From positions 1-17,547 of the forward strand of contig DVOR01000234.1 of assembly GCA_018713405.1 (NCBI GenBank): a DNA stretch of 17,547 bases, written 5' to 3'. The position numbers and the translations under genes are program-made. Below the pieces are notes generated by a model, which saw only the letters and a list, made by a program, of their open reading frames with translations, had not been told where the DNA came from and did no database searches. This DNA comes from Candidatus Spyradenecus faecavium (lineage in GTDB: Bacteria; Verrucomicrobiota; Kiritimatiellia; RFP12; DVOR01). Positions 1-7,251 of the stretch are shown one piece after another (position 1 is the stretch's first letter; each line of letters starts with the position of its first letter).

Positions 1-2
1 GC

Positions 3-617
3 CACGACGACCGCGTCTGCGCCTACGCCGGGCTCCGTGCCCTCATGGACCTGCCCGCCGCGCCCCGCCGCACCGGCATGGTGCTGCTCTGCGACAAGGA
101 GGAGATCGGCTCCGTCGGCGCCACGGGCATGGACTCCACCTTCTTCGAGAACTCCGTGGCCGAGCTGATCGCGCGGCAGGACACGCCCCGGCCCGAGTTG
201 GCCGTGCGCCGCGCCCTCGAGGCCAGCCGCATGCTCTCGGCCGACGTCTGCGCCGCGAGCGACCCGCACTTCCCCTACGCCGACTCCACCGGCAACATGG
301 CCAAGATGAACGCCGGCGGCTGCCTCATCAAGTACACCGGCGCCCGCGGCAAGAGCGGCGCCTCCGACGCCCGCGCCGAGTTCATCGCCGACCTCCGCCG
401 CATCTTCGCCAAGGAGGGCGTGGTGTGGCAGGCCGGCGAGCTGGGCCGTTGCGAGAAGGGCGGCGGCGGCACCATCGCCCTCTACCTCGCCCGCTACGGG
501 ATGGACGTGGTCGACTTCGGCGTGCCGCTGTTCAACATGCACGCGCCGTGGGAGACCGCCTCCAAGCTCGACTGCTACATGACCTACCGCGCCTATCGCG
601 CGTTCCTGGCCGACTGA
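3..617 (+). CDS. M18 family zinc aminopeptidase, C-terminal part (5' end outside window)
   Basis: This is the C-terminal part of a cytosolic metalloaminopeptidase that removes N-terminal residues from peptides. The reading frame is open from base 3 and starts with HDDRVC, the metal-ligand region of the family. DKEEIGS (93-113) carries the catalytic and metal-binding glutamates. KYTGARGKSG and the GGGGT stretch follow, and NMHAP places a histidine ligand at 540-542. The conserved C-terminal end (SKLDCYMTYRAYRAF) is intact, so only the N-terminus is lost, to the window edge. The TGA is at 615-617 and the response regulator starts 19 bases later on the same strand. Family assignment is firm from these motifs; the exact substrate preference (aspartyl versus broader aminopeptidase) cannot be read here. 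Confidence 0.92.
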   Translation, partial: HDDRVCAYAGLRALMDLPAAPRRTGMVLLCDKEEIGSVGATGMDSTFFENSVAELIARQDTPRPELAVRRALEASRMLSADVCAASDPHFPYADSTGNMAKMNAGGCLIKYTGARGKSGASDARAEFIADLRRIFAKEGVVWQAGELGRCEKGGGGTIALYLARYGMDVVDFGVPLFNMHAPWETASKLDCYMTYRAYRAFLAD

Positions 618-636
618 GCCCAACCCGGGAGCCCCC

Positions 637-1401
637 ATGCCCAAACGCCTGCTGCTGATCGACGACGACTCGAACATCCGCATGATGCTCGGCGACTTCC
701 TCATGGGCGCCGGATACGAGGTCACCTGCGCCGAATCCGGCGAGGAGGCCCTTCGCCTGATGAGCGAGTCGCTCCCCGACCTCGCCATCCTCGATCTCGG
801 CATGCCCGGCATGGGCGGCACCGGCTTCCTCGAGCGCGTCACCGACCGCTTGGGCCGCACCCGCGTGCCCATCCTGGTGCTGACGGCGCGCGGCGACATG
901 GCCGAGTTTTTCGCCGACAAGCAGATCGCCGGCTTCGTCACCAAGCCCGCCGACCCCGACGAGCTGTTGGCCGAGGTGCAGCGCATCCTCTTCCAGGAGG
1001 GCTCCCTCCCGCGCGGCGACACGATGGTGGTGGGCGACGACGTCCGCCGCCTGGTCGTCCTCGCCGAGGCCAACCCCATCCGCGCCAACGCCCTGCGCGA
1101 GGCGCTGGGCAAGGCCGGCTTCTCCGTTGAGGTCGTCCGCACCGGGGCCGAGGCCGTCGAGGCCGTCATCGCCCGTCGCCCCGCCGGCCTCGTCCTCCCG
1201 CTTGACGCCGAGGGCCTCCCCGCCGACGGCGTGCTGGAGATCCTCCGCAAGTTGCCCGCCGGCCAGGAGCTTCCCGTGGTGGTCTACTCCGCCGAAGCCA
1301 CCCCCGGGAAGTGGTCCTTCATCGACCCGCGCCGCGTGGCCAAGGTCACCGGCACCGACGGCGCCGACATCGCCCAGGCCGCCCTCACCGCCATCGTCTG
1401 A
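637..1401 (+). CDS. Response regulator with two receiver domains, the second degenerate; no output domain
   Basis: This 254-aa protein has two receiver (CheY-like) domains in tandem and no DNA-binding or enzymatic output domain. Domain 1 (about 3-120) is complete: acidic cluster D9-D11, phospho-acceptor D53 in the strand LAILDL, T83 and K103 before P104. Domain 2 (about 130-254) keeps the fold pattern, but the acidic pair is changed (A143, E144), D190 aligns as acceptor only with an insertion, and the usual K-P pair is missing. It therefore probably acts as a phosphorylation-controlled protein-interaction module; the partner is not visible and no histidine kinase lies nearby. It sits between the aminopeptidase and nrdR with short gaps (19 and 12 bases), so co-transcription is likely. 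The ribosome binding site is weak (GGGAG at about 627-631). Confidence 0.85.
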   Translation: MPKRLLLIDDDSNIRMMLGDFLMGAGYEVTCAESGEEALRLMSESLPDLAILDLGMPGMGGTGFLERVTDRLGRTRVPILVLTARGDMAEFFADKQIAGFVTKPADPDELLAEVQRILFQEGSLPRGDTMVVGDDVRRLVVLAEANPIRANALREALGKAGFSVEVVRTGAEAVEAVIARRPAGLVLPLDAEGLPADGVLEILRKLPAGQELPVVVYSAEATPGKWSFIDPRRVAKVTGTDGADIAQAALTAIV

Positions 1402-1413
1402 GGCCCTCCCGCC

Positions 1414-1896
1414 ATGCGTTGCCCCAAGTGTGGCGCCGACAACGACCAGGTGGTCGATTCCCGCGCGAACCACGAGGGCAACACCATCCGCCGTCGCCGC
1501 AAGTGCCTCACCTGCGGCTTCCGCTACACCACCTACGAACGCTTCGAGCGGCACCTCCCGCGCGTCCTCAAGCGCGACGGCCGCACCGAGGCCTTCGACC
1601 GCGACAAGCTTGCGCGCGGCCTCTCCATCGCCTGCCAGAAGCGCCCCATCCCCGGCGGCGCCATCGACCGCCTGATCGAGGACGTGGTGGACGACGTCGA
1701 GGCCCTCAACGCCACCGAGGTGCCCTCCGCCAAGATCGGCTCGCTGGTCATGGAGCGCCTGCGCGCGCTCGACCCCGTGGCCTACGTCCGCTTCGCCTCG
1801 GTCTACTCCGCCTTCGACGAGCTGTCGCAGTTCATCGACCTCATCCGCGCCATCACCCCCGCGCCCCCCTCCAAGCGCCGCTCCCGCCGCGCCTGA
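1414..1896 (+). CDS. nrdR: Transcriptional repressor NrdR
   Basis: NrdR is a zinc-ribbon/ATP-cone repressor that senses ATP/dATP and represses ribonucleotide reductase genes. The 160-aa length is typical. The N-terminal zinc ribbon has its four cysteines C3, C6, C31 and C34 and the family signature around RRRRKC. It is followed by an ATP-cone that starts near V51 (VLKRDGR) and runs to about 140. The C-terminal tail is basic. No ribonucleotide reductase gene is in the window, and I found no obvious pair of NrdR boxes here. It starts 12 bases after the response regulator, with no clear Shine-Dalgarno sequence, which suggests translational coupling. The assignment is secure from motifs and length. 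Confidence 0.96.
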   Translation: MRCPKCGADNDQVVDSRANHEGNTIRRRRKCLTCGFRYTTYERFERHLPRVLKRDGRTEAFDRDKLARGLSIACQKRPIPGGAIDRLIEDVVDDVEALNATEVPSAKIGSLVMERLRALDPVAYVRFASVYSAFDELSQFIDLIRAITPAPPSKRRSRRA

Positions 1897-1901
1897 TTCC
1901 C

Positions 1902-1941
1902 TGCGTCCCGCGCGACGCAACCCGGCCCAAGGCGCCCGGGT
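1902..1941 (+). other. Two small inverted repeats between nrdR and the beta-galactosidase promoter
   Basis: TGCGTC (1902-1907) pairs with GACGCA (1914-1919), and ACCCGG (1920-1925) pairs with CCGGGT (1936-1941). There is no T-tract, so this is at best a weak terminator for the nrdR operon. The second inverted repeat ends 3 bp before the proposed -35 of the beta-galactosidase gene and could instead be an operator. Either reading is inference. Confidence 0.25.
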
Positions 1942-1944
1942 GGG

Positions 1945-1974
1945 TTGACTTTGCCCCCGCGGGTTTGGGATGAT
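1945..1974 (+). promoter_or_regulatory. Promoter of the beta-galactosidase gene
   Basis: TTGACT (1945-1950) is a 5/6 match to a sigma-70 -35 box. After an 18-bp spacer comes GATGAT (1969-1974), a 4/6 match to the -10 box, preceded by an extended-10 TG at 1966-1967. The -10 box begins 39 bp before the start codon, exactly as for the thioredoxin gene. Confidence 0.55.
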
Positions 1975-2007
1975 GGTGGGGAGATCAATCCCAAGGAGAC
2001 TTGACGC

Positions 2008-5000
2008 ATGGACATGAGACGGGCGATGATTTTCGGCGGGCTGTGCTGCGCGGCCGGCGTGGCGCTTGCGGCGCACGGCTTCGGGAACGCCACGGCCCCC
2101 ACGGGCCGCGAGTGGGAGCAGGAGCAAAACCTCTCCTATAACAAGGAGCCCGCGCGCGCCTGGGCCTTCAGCTTCACGGACCTCGATTCCGCCAAGCGGA
2201 TCCTGCCGTGGTTCAGCGCGCGCTGGCGGAGCCTCGACAGCACGACGGAATGGAAGTTCAAGTGGAGCAAGGACCCTGCGTCGCGCCCCGTCGGCTTCCA
2301 GGACCCCGCCTATGACGTCTCCGGCTGGGAGACCATCGTGGTGCCCGCCTCCTGGCAGGCGATGGGCGCCGACCCCGAGCGCAAGCAAGGGTGGGGGACG
2401 GCCCTCTACTCCAACCAGCCCTATCCCTTCAAGCGCGACTGGCCCCACGTGATGGGCGAGCCCGACCCGCGCTTCACCAACCACGACGCCCGCAACCCCG
2501 TGGGCTCCTACCGCCGCACCTTCACCGTGCCGGCGGATTGGGCCGACGAGGAGGTCTACCTGCGCTTCGACGGCGTGGACTCCTTCTTCTACCTTTGGGT
2601 CAACGGCCGCTACGTCGGCTTCTCCAAGGACTCGCGCGACGCGGCGGAGTTCCGCGTCACGCCCTATCTCGTCCCCGGCGACAACGTCGTCGCGCTGGAG
2701 GTCTACCGCTACAGCGACGGCTCCTACCTCGAGTGCCAGGACATGACGCGCCTCTCCGGCATCTTCCGCACCGTCCAGCTCTACGCCGTGCCGAAGCTCC
2801 ACGTGCGCGACTTCTTCGCCACCACCGAGCCCCTTGACTGGAGCCGCATGGATGGCCGCTGGGAGCTCACCGTCGACGTCGACCTCGAGAACCTGAACGC
2901 CCCCGACGCGCCCGCCGCCGCCACCCTCTCCGCCACGGTCTACGACGCCGCCGGCCAGGCCGTCGCCCCCGTCACGCCCGCCGACCCGCCCTACGACGGC
3001 ATCGCCTCCAAGGCCGTCGACCTCATCGGCCAGCGCCACTGGAAGACCGGCCTGCGCCTGCGCTTCGATTCCCCGCGCCTCTGGTCCGCCGAGACGCCCA
3101 ACCTCTACACCCTCGTCCTGGAGCTGCGCGACGCGCAGGGCCGCCTGATCGAGGCCGTCCCCTCCACCCTCGGCTTCCGCAAGGTCGAGGTCGCCGCCCG
3201 CAAGGGCCAGGCCGAGAAGCGCTTTTGGGTCAACGGCCAGAAGGTCAAGCTCAAAGGCGTCAACCGCCACGAGGCCGACCCCTGGACCGGCCACTTCGTC
3301 AGCAACGAGACGATGGAAAAGGAGGTCCGCCTCATGAAGGCGGCCAACATCAACCACGTGCGCTGCTCCCACTATCCCGCCGCCCCCTACTTCTACTACC
3401 TCTGCGACAAGTGGGGCATCTACGTGCAGGACGAGGCCAACATCGAGAGTCACGGCTACTACTACGGCAAGGAGTCCCTCTCCCATCCCGTCGAGTGGCT
3501 TGACGCCCACGTCGACCGCATCATGGCGATGGTGGAGACGAACAAGAACCACCCCTCCGTCGTCATTTGGTCCCTCGGCAACGAGGCCGGCCCCGGCCGC
3601 AACTTCGCCATCGCCGAGCGCACCATCAAGGCCCGCGACTTCACCCGCCCCACCCACTACGAGCGCAACAACGCGATCGTCGACATGGGCTCCAACCAGT
3701 ATCCCTCCGTCGGCTGGGTGGAGTGGAAGGCCCAGCAGACCCGCGACGACCGGCCCTTCTACATCTCCGAGTACGCCCACAACATGATGAACGCCTTGGG
3801 CAACTTCATCGACTACCAGCGCGCCATCGAGAGCAGCGACGTCATCCTCGGCGGCGCCATCTGGGACTGGGTCGACCAGGCCCTGTGGTACGACTCGCCC
3901 AAGAGCGGCAAGCGCATCCTCGCCTACGGCGGCGACTGGGGTGACTGGCCCAACTCCGGGCAGTTCGTCTGCAACGGCACCCTCCTCCCCGGCCACCGTC
4001 CCGAGCCCGGCTACCACGAGGTCGCCTACGTCTACCAGAACATCGAGACCACCCTCGACGGCGCCCAGCTCGCCATCCGCAACAAGAACTACTTCCGCGC
4101 CCTCGACTACGTGGAGGCCCGCTGGACGCTCCTGAAGAACGGCGAGCCCACCGAGCAGACCGGCACACTCGACCTCTCCGGCATCGCCCCGCAGACCGTC
4201 AAGACCCTGCGCCTCCCCGTCCGCGTCCCCCGCACGCTCGACGGCTACGACCTGCGCGTGGACTACCGCTTGCGCCAGGCCGAGGGCCCGCTTGAGGCCG
4301 GCGCCGTCGTCGCCACCGAGACCCTCGCCCTCCAGGCCCCCGCGCCCCTGCCCATCGAGGCCCAAGGCACCCTTTCCGCCGACGTCGGCGAGGACGGCTC
4401 GGCCACCGTCGCCGGCGAGGGCTTCACCGTCTCCATCGGCCCCGACGGCCTCCTCCGCCAGTACACCCTCGCCGGCAAGGACCTCCTCCGAGAGCCCATG
4501 AAGGTCGACGCCTTCCGCTGCCCCTCCTCCAATGAGGTCGGCAAGGGCGGCGAGTGGGCCATGCAGGGCCTCCGCGACCTCGTCCCCGTTGCCGGCGGCA
4601 TCACCCGGGTCGGCAACGCCGAGGACGGCTCCATCCTCGTCGAGGCCTCCGTCACCGTCCGTGGCCGCCAGCTCGAGCGCCTCCGCGACTTTGACAACGG
4701 CGCCACCGACCGCACCTTCTTCGAGAAGTTGGCCCAGCCCGTCACCGAGCGCAACACCCACTTCGTCGTCAACGCCCGGTGGCGCGTCTACCCCGACGGC
4801 ACCGTCACCCTGCAGTCCGTCCTCCTCCCCCGCGGCCGCGCCATCGAGCTGGGCCGCCTCGGCTACAGCCTGTGCCTGAACGATGCCGACCGCACCGTCA
4901 CCTACTATGGCCGCGGCCCTTGGGAGAACTACCCCGACCGCAAGGCCGGCGCGCCCATCGCCAAGTACACCCGTACGGTCAAGGACATGGTCGAGGGCTA

Positions 5001-5790
5001 CCCCCGCCCCAACGACATGGGTAACCGCGAGGATGTCTACGCCCTCTCCGTCGTCGACGCGCAGGGCAGCGGCCTCGTCGTCTCCGCCCTCAACGGCGAC
5101 CGCTTCGCCTTCTCGGCCCTGCCCCACACCGCCACCGAGCTCGCCGAGACCCGCCACGTCGCCGAACTCCCCGCCAGCGACAAGACGGTCCTCACCCTCC
5201 TGGCCGTCAACCGCGGCCTCGGCGGCGCCAGCTGCGGCCCCGGCCCCCTCGACCGCGACATCCCCCGCGCCAACAAGCCCTACCACCTGAACCTCGCCTT
5301 CCGCCCCGCCGGCGCGCCCCTCCTCCCCGTCCGCGAGGCCAAGGCCACGCTCGATGAGACCATGCCGCCCCCGCCCGAGACCTTCACCGCCATCGCCTGC
5401 ACCTCCCAGGAGCCCGGCAGCGAAGGCGCCAAAGTCTGCGACGGCGACCTCGGCACCTTCTGGCACAGCCAGTACGGCGTCACCCTCGGCAAGTATCCCC
5501 ACAGCGTCACCCTCGACCTCAACAAGCCCCGTGACCTCAAGGGCATCGTCGCCTACGCCCGCCAGGACGGCGGCGTGAACGGCCGCATCAAGGACTGCCG
5601 CGTCGAGGTCTCCGGTGACAACAAGACCTGGGTCGTCGTCGCCGAGACCACCCTCAAGGACACCGCCGACCCGCAGGAGGTCCGCTTCGCCGCCCCCGCC
5701 AAGGGCGTCCGCTACCTCCGCTTCACCGGCCTCAGCGAGCAGCGCGGGCAGGAGTTCGCCTCCCTTGCCGAGCTCTCGCTCATCGAGTGA
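2008..5790 (+). CDS. Secreted GH2 beta-galactosidase (LacZ type) with C-terminal F5/8-type (discoidin) domain
   Basis: This enzyme hydrolyses terminal beta-galactosides (lactose-like or plant/host glycan side chains) by the retaining GH2 mechanism. Of 1260 aa, residues 1-22 form a signal peptide with an ALA-A cleavage site, so it works outside the cytoplasm. Domains in order: sugar-binding jelly roll (about 55-270), Ig-like (about 275-390), TIM barrel (about 395-690) with acid/base E526 in WSLGNEAG and nucleophile E588 in ISEYAHNM, linker domain, Bgal small-chain domain (about 800-1085, ending with the GRGPW motif at W972 and beyond), then F5/8 type C domain (1125-1260). The last domain explains the excess over the roughly 1020 aa of LacZ and is probably carbohydrate-binding. 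The start is set by AAGGAGA (1993-1999), 8 bp before ATG. It is monocistronic, with its own promoter and terminator. Substrate beyond galactosides is not determinable. Confidence 0.93.
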   Translation: MDMRRAMIFGGLCCAAGVALAAHGFGNATAPTGREWEQEQNLSYNKEPARAWAFSFTDLDSAKRILPWFSARWRSLDSTTEWKFKWSKDPASRPVGFQDPAYDVSGWETIVVPASWQAMGADPERKQGWGTALYSNQPYPFKRDWPHVMGEPDPRFTNHDARNPVGSYRRTFTVPADWADEEVYLRFDGVDSFFYLWVNGRYVGFSKDSRDAAEFRVTPYLVPGDNVVALEVYRYSDGSYLECQDMTRLSGIFRTVQLYAVPKLHVRDFFATTEPLDWSRMDGRWELTVDVDLENLNAPDAPAAATLSATVYDAAGQAVAPVTPADPPYDGIASKAVDLIGQRHWKTGLRLRFDSPRLWSAETPNLYTLVLELRDAQGRLIEAVPSTLGFRKVEVAARKGQAEKRFWVNGQKVKLKGVNRHEADPWTGHFVSNETMEKEVRLMKAANINHVRCSHYPAAPYFYYLCDKWGIYVQDEANIESHGYYYGKESLSHPVEWLDAHVDRIMAMVETNKNHPSVVIWSLGNEAGPGRNFAIAERTIKARDFTRPTHYERNNAIVDMGSNQYPSVGWVEWKAQQTRDDRPFYISEYAHNMMNALGNFIDYQRAIESSDVILGGAIWDWVDQALWYDSPKSGKRILAYGGDWGDWPNSGQFVCNGTLLPGHRPEPGYHEVAYVYQNIETTLDGAQLAIRNKNYFRALDYVEARWTLLKNGEPTEQTGTLDLSGIAPQTVKTLRLPVRVPRTLDGYDLRVDYRLRQAEGPLEAGAVVATETLALQAPAPLPIEAQGTLSADVGEDGSATVAGEGFTVSIGPDGLLRQYTLAGKDLLREPMKVDAFRCPSSNEVGKGGEWAMQGLRDLVPVAGGITRVGNAEDGSILVEASVTVRGRQLERLRDFDNGATDRTFFEKLAQPVTERNTHFVVNARWRVYPDGTVTLQSVLLPRGRAIELGRLGYSLCLNDADRTVTYYGRGPWENYPDRKAGAPIAKYTRTVKDMVEGYPRPNDMGNREDVYALSVVDAQGSGLVVSALNGDRFAFSALPHTATELAETRHVAELPASDKTVLTLLAVNRGLGGASCGPGPLDRDIPRANKPYHLNLAFRPAGAPLLPVREAKATLDETMPPPPETFTAIACTSQEPGSEGAKVCDGDLGTFWHSQYGVTLGKYPHSVTLDLNKPRDLKGIVAYARQDGGVNGRIKDCRVEVSGDNKTWVVVAETTLKDTADPQEVRFAAPAKGVRYLRFTGLSEQRGQEFASLAELSLIE

Positions 5791-5810
5791 CCTTTCTCCT
5801 CACCCATCCC

Positions 5811-5842
5811 GGGCGTATGGATGCTTCCATGCGCCCTTTTTT
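5811..5842 (+). terminator. Rho-independent terminator of the beta-galactosidase gene
   Basis: The 11-bp stem GGGCGTATGGA (5811-5821) pairs with 5826-5836 with one wobble. The loop is TGCT, and six T's follow (5837-5842). It lies 21 bases after the stop codon. Confidence 0.88.
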
Positions 5843-5857
5843 GCGCCCACGCCCCTT

Positions 5858-5873
5858 TTCGCGTCCTTCGCGG
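5858..5873. repeat. Short CCGCGAAGGACGC-type interspersed motif (copy 1)
   Basis: The reverse complement of this stretch reads CCGCGAAGGACGCGAA and resembles CCGCGAAGACGCAA at 15480-15493, differing by one inserted G and one base. Both are intergenic and lie beside terminators. A small dispersed repeat is likely, but two copies are little evidence. Confidence 0.35.
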
Positions 5874-5888
5874 CAAAAGGCTTCCCCG

Positions 5889-6001
5889 CCAAACCCTAAG
5901 GGGTCCGAGGCGAAACCCTAAGGGGTTCGACCCAAAACCCTAAGGGTTTCGAGGCAAACCCTCAAGGGTTTCGGAAAAAGAGGTGGACTTATGCAGAATC
6001 G
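5889..6001 (+). repeat. 113-bp palindrome-array element, copy A
   Basis: Four near-palindromes built on AAACCCTAAGGGTTT lie at about 5889-5906, 5911-5929, 5934-5951 and 5956-5973. Their CCC cores are at 5894, 5916, 5938 and 5959, a spacing of 21-22 bp or about two helical turns. An A-rich linker and the 17-mer GGACTTATGCAGAATCG (5985-6001) follow. The whole unit recurs inverted at 14566-14678 with the same length: by hand count about 100 of 113 positions agree, including one exact 40-bp run. It lies between the beta-galactosidase terminator and the yicC promoter. No ORF fits it and it lacks terminal inverted repeats or a clear target duplication. A regulatory array or a REP-like dispersed element are both possible. 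Confidence 0.9.
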
Positions 6002-6040
6002 GCCAGTTGGCGCCGGGGCTCGGCAGGGTGGGGGCGGATG

Positions 6041-6049
6041 TGCTAGAAT
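6041..6049 (+). promoter_or_regulatory. Extended -10 promoter of yicC, very close to the start codon
   Basis: TGCTAGAAT gives an extended-10 TG (6041-6042) and the -10 hexamer TAGAAT (6044-6049, 5/6). No good -35 is present at 17-18 bp. Transcription would begin near 6055-6057, two to four bases before the ATG at 6059, which predicts a leaderless or almost leaderless mRNA. Confidence 0.5.
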
Positions 6050-6058
6050 GGGGCCGTT

Positions 6059-6925
6059 ATGGTGAAATCGATGACGGGTTTTGGGCGGGGCGAGGCCACG
6101 GGCGCGGGCTTCGCCGTGACGGTCGAGCTGTCGACCGTCAACCGCAAACAGTTCGACGCCACGCTCTGGTTGCCGAAGGAATGGCTGAGCTTCGAGGCGC
6201 GGCTGCAGGCCTTGTTGCGCACGGGCATCGCCCGCGGTGCGCTGAAGGGGTCGGCCAACGTCCGCCCCCTTTCCGACGCGGACGCCGCGGCGGCGCTGGA
6301 GGCCCGTTTCAGGACGGTCTGCGCGGCGGCGCGGCGGCTGGGGCTCCAGGGCGAGCCGACGGTCTCCGACCTCGCGGCGCTGGCCTCCGCCGAGGCCGAG
6401 CCCGCGCCCCCGGAGCCGACCGACGCGGTGTGGGAGACGGTGGCCGCCGCCGCCCGCGCCGCGCTCGCCCAGGTCTGCGCGATGCGCGAGGCCGAGGGCG
6501 CCCGCATCGCCGCGGACCTGCGTGGGCGCCTCGAGGGCCTGCGCGCCCTCCACGCCCAGATCGCGGCCCTCGCGCCTGCCATGCCGACGGCCTGGCGCGA
6601 GGCGCTCCGCCGCCGCCTGGCCGAGCTGTTGCCCGAGGGCGTGGCCTTGGACGCCGGGACGCTGGAGCGTGAGGTCGCGCTCTTCGCCGACCGTTGCGAC
6701 ATCTCCGAGGAGCTGACGCGCCTGGCCTCCCACTTCGTCCATGCCGAGCGGTTGCTGTCGGGCGAGGAGCCCTGCGGCAGGCCGTTGGACTTTCTCTGTC
6801 AGGAGCTGAACCGCGAGGCGAACACGATCGGCTCGAAGTGCGCGGGCACCGAGATCCCGCGCCTCGTCATCGCCTTCAAGACCCTCCTGGAAACCTTCCG
6901 CGAACAGGTGCAGAACCTTGAGTGA
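6059..6925 (+). CDS. yicC: YicC family endoribonuclease
   Basis: YicC/YloC proteins are conserved bacterial endoribonucleases; in Escherichia coli YicC has been linked to small-RNA decay and stationary-phase survival. The 288-aa protein shows the family N-terminus MVKSMTGFGRGE and the LSTVNRKQFD segment (YicC_N domain, about 1-155). The strongly conserved C-terminal DUF1732 region follows, with ADRCDISEELTRL, RPLDFLCQELNRE and NTIGSK. The family N-terminus fixes the start at 6059, although only a weak GGGG precedes it and the -10 box is 9 bases upstream. The gene that often follows yicC elsewhere, gmk, is absent here; instead a small E1-alpha-like ORF overlaps its last 8 bases. Third codon positions are richer in G than in the beta-galactosidase gene. 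Confidence 0.93.
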   Translation: MVKSMTGFGRGEATGAGFAVTVELSTVNRKQFDATLWLPKEWLSFEARLQALLRTGIARGALKGSANVRPLSDADAAAALEARFRTVCAAARRLGLQGEPTVSDLAALASAEAEPAPPEPTDAVWETVAAAARAALAQVCAMREAEGARIAADLRGRLEGLRALHAQIAALAPAMPTAWREALRRRLAELLPEGVALDAGTLEREVALFADRCDISEELTRLASHFVHAERLLSGEEPCGRPLDFLCQELNREANTIGSKCAGTEIPRLVIAFKTLLETFREQVQNLE

Positions 6926-7247
6926 CCCCGTGACGGTTGTGGAGCTGACCCCGGCCGACCTCCTGGCCGAGGGCTTCCACGCGCGACTGAACCGCGCGGC
7001 GCTCGACCACGCGCCGCTCGTCCTGCTGGTGCGCAACGACGGCTTCGCGGCGGGCGTGCCCCTGCCCCTGGCCTTCGCGAACCCCTGCCTGGTGGACCTG
7101 GCGCCGTGCTACCGCATCCGCGGGGCCCGCGTCGTCCCGGAGGCGTTGGAGGCGACGTTGGCGCGGGCGCGGGAGGTTTGCGCCGCGGGGCATGGACCCT
7201 TCTTGATTGAGCTGTTGGTGGGGCGCCCGACGCCCCCGAAAGGATGA
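6918..7247 (+). CDS. Small protein resembling a fragment of 2-oxoacid dehydrogenase E1 alpha subunit
   Basis: This 109-aa ORF begins with TTG at 6918, overlapping the end of yicC; GTG at 6930 is an alternative start. Residues 15-99 line up by eye with the ThDP-binding half of pyruvate/branched-chain dehydrogenase E1 alpha: LLAEGFHARLN matches the SEGDFHEALN region, LVLLVRNDGFAAGVPL matches VFVVENNGYAISTP, and GPFLIELLVGR matches GPTLIEAVTYR. Full E1 alpha chains are about 320-370 aa, so most of the enzyme is absent. The ThDP/Mg motif is lost too: GDG corresponds to P12-A13-D14 and the second N of NN is D41. It cannot be an active E1. It may be a decayed remnant or a repurposed small protein. 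It sits tightly between yicC and murC-murB, in the same operon. Confidence 0.6.
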   Translation: MSDPVTVVELTPADLLAEGFHARLNRAALDHAPLVLLVRNDGFAAGVPLPLAFANPCLVDLAPCYRIRGARVVPEALEATLARAREVCAAGHGPFLIELLVGRPTPPKG

Positions 7248-7251
7248 CGCG

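Noticed and set aside
532..5502. A very long open frame on the minus strand across nrdR and the beta-galactosidase gene
   Set aside because: It lies opposite well-recognised genes, has the low-complexity G/A/D/V composition of an antisense frame in C3-rich DNA, and has no recognisable domain. It is a codon-bias artefact.
5988..5997. DnaA box (TTATGCAGA) suggesting a replication origin
   Set aside because: It has one mismatch to TTATNCACA, there is no cluster of boxes, no AT-rich unwinding region and no dnaA or dnaN nearby.
5889..6001. CRISPR array
   Set aside because: The 22-bp periodicity comes from palindromes with linkers of only a few bases; there are no unique spacers of 25-40 bp and no cas genes.
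7207..7251. Upstream ATG (7207) as the start of murC-murB
   Set aside because: It would overlap the preceding ORF by 41 bases and add residues not seen in MurC. AAAGGA at 7239-7244 and the family N-terminus favour 7252.
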